Shown here: one piece after another, positions 5,185 to 7,051 of the stretch
Layout of the letters: each line of letters opens with the position of its first letter
Numbering within the stretch: the first letter of the stretch is position 1
Source: an uncultured Persicitalea sp.
GTDB lineage: Bacteria > Bacteroidota > Bacteroidia > Cytophagales > Spirosomataceae
Assembly: GCA_950075905.1 (NCBI GenBank)
Contig: CATMVR010000256.1
Location: 1-7,051 of the forward strand
Direction: 5' to 3'
DNA length: 7,051 nt
The notes under the pieces: generated by a model
The model's input: the letters and a program-made list of their open reading frames with translations, nothing else
What the model was told of the DNA's origin: nothing
The model's database searches: none
Position numbers and translations under genes: made by a program

Positions 5185-6531
5185 ATGCAACTTTCCCAGG
5201 CCAGATTACTTATTGTTGACGACGACGTGGACGTTTTAAGCGCCGCCAAGCTGCTGCTCAAACGCCACCTGAAACACGTGGATATTGAGAAAAATCCCGA
5301 AAAAATACCTTTTTTGATCAACAATGGCGAGTACGACATTGTGCTGCTCGATATGAATTTCACGCGCGACGTCAGCAGCGGGCGCGAAGGCTTTCAGTGG
5401 CTCGACCGGATTCTGGACCTGGCCCCACGCATGATCGTCATTATGGTGACCGCCTACGGAGATGTGGAAATGGCCGTGCGAGCCATCAAGGCCGGCGCTA
5501 CCGACTTTGTGCTGAAACCCTGGGAAAATGAAAAGCTGCTGCAAACCCTCCAAAAAGCGATGGAAAGCCGAAAGGCAGAGGATGAGGCTGACGAAACTGC
5601 CCGTCCGAAACCTGCCGACAGCGGATTTATCGCTTCGAGTACCTCCATGCAACAGGTGATGGATACCGCCGAGCGCGTGGCTCCCACCGACGCCAATATT
5701 CTTATTCTGGGTGAAAACGGTACCGGTAAAACCCAGTTGGCCCGGCACATCCATGAACGCTCGCACCGCAACGACAAGCCCTTTGTGTGCGTGGACCTGG
5801 GAGCCCTGAGCGAAACATTGTTTGAAAGCGAACTGTTCGGGCACGTCAAAGGGGCCTTTACCGATGCCCGCGACGACCGCGCCGGGCGGTTTGAGGAAGC
5901 CAAAGGGGGAACCATCTTTCTGGACGAAATAGGCAACCTGCCCATTGCTTTACAGGCCAAGCTTCTGACGGTGATTCAGGAAAGGCGGGTAACCCGAGTA
6001 GGCTCCAACCGCCCTATTGCCGTAGATGTTCGCCTGATTTGCGCCACCAACCGCGACATTGATCAGATGGTAGCCAACCGCGATTTCCGGCAGGATCTGC
6101 TCTATCGCATCAATACCATCGAGCTGGAACTCCCCCCCCTGCGCGAGCGACCCGACGACATCGCCCCGCTGGCGGAGTACTATCTGAAATTGAACCGAAA
6201 AAAATACAGCCGCCCCGTAACATCCATCAGCTCCGCGCTCATCAAAAAGATGCAGCAGTATACCTGGCCCGGTAACATTCGGGAGCTGCAGCACGCCATC
6301 GAGCGGGCGGTGATTCTGTCGCAGGACAAGGTACTACACCCCGAAGATCTTTTCCTGAAAAATGCCGGTCCCGAACCAGCCTCAGCCACGGCCTTTGATT
6401 TGGAAGACATGGAGAAAAATATGATCGTAAAAGCCCTCAAACGCTTCAACGGCAACATCACCGACGCCGCCCGCGAACTAGGCCTAAGCCGCGCCGCCCT
6501 GTACCGGAGGTTGGAGAAGTACGGATTGTAA
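5185..6531 (+). CDS. sigma-54-dependent response regulator, NtrC family (receiver-AAA+-Fis HTH)
   Basis: A complete 448-residue activator. The receiver domain (about 7-125) has the acidic pair Asp12/Asp13, phosphoacceptor Asp56 (VLLDMNF), Thr89 (MVTAYGD) and Lys111 (VLKPW). The central AAA+ domain (about 148-380) has Walker A GENGTGKT (176-183), the sigma-54-contacting GAFTDA loop (223-228), Walker B TIFLDEIG (Asp247, Glu248), sensor I in CATNRD (287-291), Arg residues at 299/302/308, and sensor II WPGNIRELQH (361-370). The C-terminus (about 410-448) is a Fis-type helix-turn-helix (NITDAARELGLSRAALYRRLEKYGL-like) that binds enhancers. No key residue is missing, so it should open sigma-54 promoters when phosphorylated. 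Its likely kinase starts at 6732 and its likely target is the divergent exporter unit with the sigma-54 promoter at 4858-4872. The start is secure because only six residues precede the first receiver beta-strand. Confidence 0.97.
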   Translation: MQLSQARLLIVDDDVDVLSAAKLLLKRHLKHVDIEKNPEKIPFLINNGEYDIVLLDMNFTRDVSSGREGFQWLDRILDLAPRMIVIMVTAYGDVEMAVRAIKAGATDFVLKPWENEKLLQTLQKAMESRKAEDEADETARPKPADSGFIASSTSMQQVMDTAERVAPTDANILILGENGTGKTQLARHIHERSHRNDKPFVCVDLGALSETLFESELFGHVKGAFTDARDDRAGRFEEAKGGTIFLDEIGNLPIALQAKLLTVIQERRVTRVGSNRPIAVDVRLICATNRDIDQMVANRDFRQDLLYRINTIELELPPLRERPDDIAPLAEYYLKLNRKKYSRPVTSISSALIKKMQQYTWPGNIRELQHAIERAVILSQDKVLHPEDLFLKNAGPEPASATAFDLEDMEKNMIVKALKRFNGNITDAARELGLSRAALYRRLEKYGL

Positions 6532-6537
6532 TTGGCT

Positions 6538-6678
6538 TTGGGGAATTGGTTATTGATTATCTTGTCATTGCCTAGAATAAGTTGAGCGGTATTGAACAAT
6601 GACAATAAATATATTTATTGATAATCAATAATATAACTCTAAAAAATGATCACTGATAACCGGTAACCAATTCCCCAA
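6538..6678. repeat. nested inverted repeats in the regulator-kinase spacer
   Basis: Three nested complementary pairs lie in the 200-bp gap: 6538-6552 with 6664-6678 (15 bp perfect, TTGGGGAATTGGTTA), 6551-6560 with 6621-6630 (10 bp perfect) and 6562-6570 with 6597-6605 (9 bp perfect). In addition 6603-6620 is an 18-bp perfect AT-rich palindrome, and 6615-6622/6624-6631 form an 8-bp dyad around one base. No T-run follows the right arm, so it is not a classical terminator. It may be a small non-autonomous repeat element, a processing hairpin that lowers kinase output relative to the regulator, or an operator region. Confidence 0.6.
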
Positions 6679-6683
6679 TAACT

Positions 6684-6719
6684 AATCACTCATTCTATCA
6701 TTCACTCAATCACTCATTC
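6684..6719 (+). repeat. short direct repeat AATCACTCATTC in the kinase leader
   Basis: The 12-mer AATCACTCATTC occurs at 6684-6695 and 6708-6719 with the related TATCATTCACTC between them, giving a phase of 12 bp. The whole stretch 6664-6733 up to the kinase ATG lacks G. The related word ATCATTCACTCA (6697-6708) also occurs at 1777-1788, right at the end of the Uma2 gene. Confidence 0.55.
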
Positions 6720-6731
6720 ACAATTAAACCC

Positions 6732-7051
6732 ATGCGTCATTTTTCCATCGGTATTCTCTGGCGAGTGATTATGCTCGTAGCGGCCGGACTGGGGCTGGGG
6801 TACCTGCTGTCTCAGGATTCACGCAACGGCATGCTTGTCATGATGATGCTGGTAGTTGTGCTGTTTCTGGGAAATGGTCTGTATACCTACGTTACGTCTT
6901 TCAACCGGAAGTTTGTTCGCTTCCTGGAATCGGTGCGCTATTCGGATTTTACCATAAAATTCCGGGCCGATAATGTCATGGGCGATACGTTTGTAGAACT
7001 CAACCAGCAGTTCAACGAAGTACTGATGGCCTTCCGGCAGGCCCGGGCCGA
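6732..7051 (+). CDS. sensor histidine kinase, N-terminal part (two membrane helices)
   Basis: The frame opens at the ATG at 6732 and runs to the right edge (106 codons plus two bases). Two membrane helices lie at about residues 8-27 and 33-53, joined by only about five residues (SQDSR), so there is essentially no periplasmic sensor domain. A cytoplasmic linker follows (FNRKFVRFLESVRYSDFTIKF, then GDTFVELNQQFNEVLMAFRQARA), resembling the HAMP-like/coiled-coil entry to a kinase core in Bacteroidetes kinases that partner NtrC-type regulators. The phosphoacceptor His and ATP-binding domains are beyond the window, so the kinase call rests on the two-helix plus linker pattern and on its place just downstream of a response regulator. 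The ATG is preceded by a G-free leader without Shine-Dalgarno. With such a short loop the signal is probably sensed within or near the membrane. Confidence 0.72.
   Translation, partial: MRHFSIGILWRVIMLVAAGLGLGYLLSQDSRNGMLVMMMLVVVLFLGNGLYTYVTSFNRKFVRFLESVRYSDFTIKFRADNVMGDTFVELNQQFNEVLMAFRQARA

Noticed and set aside
6533..6549. Possible sigma-54 promoter before the kinase (TGGC...TTGG)
   Set aside because: The two elements are 2 bp too far apart and the -24 element lacks the AC, so it does not fit.
5236..6605. Several minus-strand open frames opposite and beyond the sigma-54 activator
   Set aside because: They mirror the activator's codon pattern; the one extending to 6605 crosses the inverted-repeat spacer and has no recognisable motif.
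6684..6719. CRISPR-like array
   Set aside because: The repeats are 12 bp with 12-bp intervals of related sequence; repeat and spacer lengths do not fit and no cas gene is present.

Overview
The window looks like a chromosomal segment from a Bacteroidetes bacterium, most likely order Cytophagales (relatives of Dyadobacter, Spirosoma or Runella). This rests on the characteristic N-terminus of the FtsX/MacB-type permease, the lack of recognisable Shine-Dalgarno sequences before the starts, A/T-rich leaders, and a sigma-54 response-regulator/kinase pair next to a HlyD-type exporter. The genus is an inference only; no marker gene is present.

Layout, left to right: (i) 1-1259, minus strand, the N-terminal half of an ABC transporter permease running off the left edge; (ii) 1298-1777, plus strand, a small Uma2-family (PD-(D/E)XK) nuclease; (iii) 1823-2689, minus strand, a secreted class D (OXA-like) beta-lactamase homologue; (iv) 2701-3378, minus strand, a LolD/MacB-type ABC ATPase; (v) 3490-4812, minus strand, a membrane-anchored HlyD/AcrA-type adaptor; (vi) a 372-bp divergent control region, 4813-5184; (vii) 5185-6531, plus strand, a complete NtrC-family sigma-54 activator; (viii) a 200-bp spacer full of inverted repeats; (ix) from 6732, plus strand, the start of a two-TM sensor histidine kinase running off the right edge.

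How it fits together: adaptor, ATPase and permease are the inner-membrane and periplasmic parts of a MacAB/Lol-like efflux or envelope-export machine. The divergent kinase and sigma-54 activator are its probable two-component controller. The control region supports this. A near-consensus sigma-54 promoter (TGGCAC-N5-TTGG, 4858-4872, minus strand) points at the adaptor gene. About 100-120 bp upstream of its predicted start lie two copies of TTGTTC-N6-GGACA exactly 20 bp apart (4937-4953 and 4957-4973), as expected for an activator-binding enhancer.

The beta-lactamase and Uma2 genes are clearly lower in G+C than the exporter and regulator genes and sit between the ATPase and permease genes. They look like later insertions that separated the permease from its operon. 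The beta-lactamase starts only 11 bp after the ATPase stop on the same strand, so it may be transcribed from the sigma-54 promoter. Its conserved SxV active-site motif reads S-A-G.
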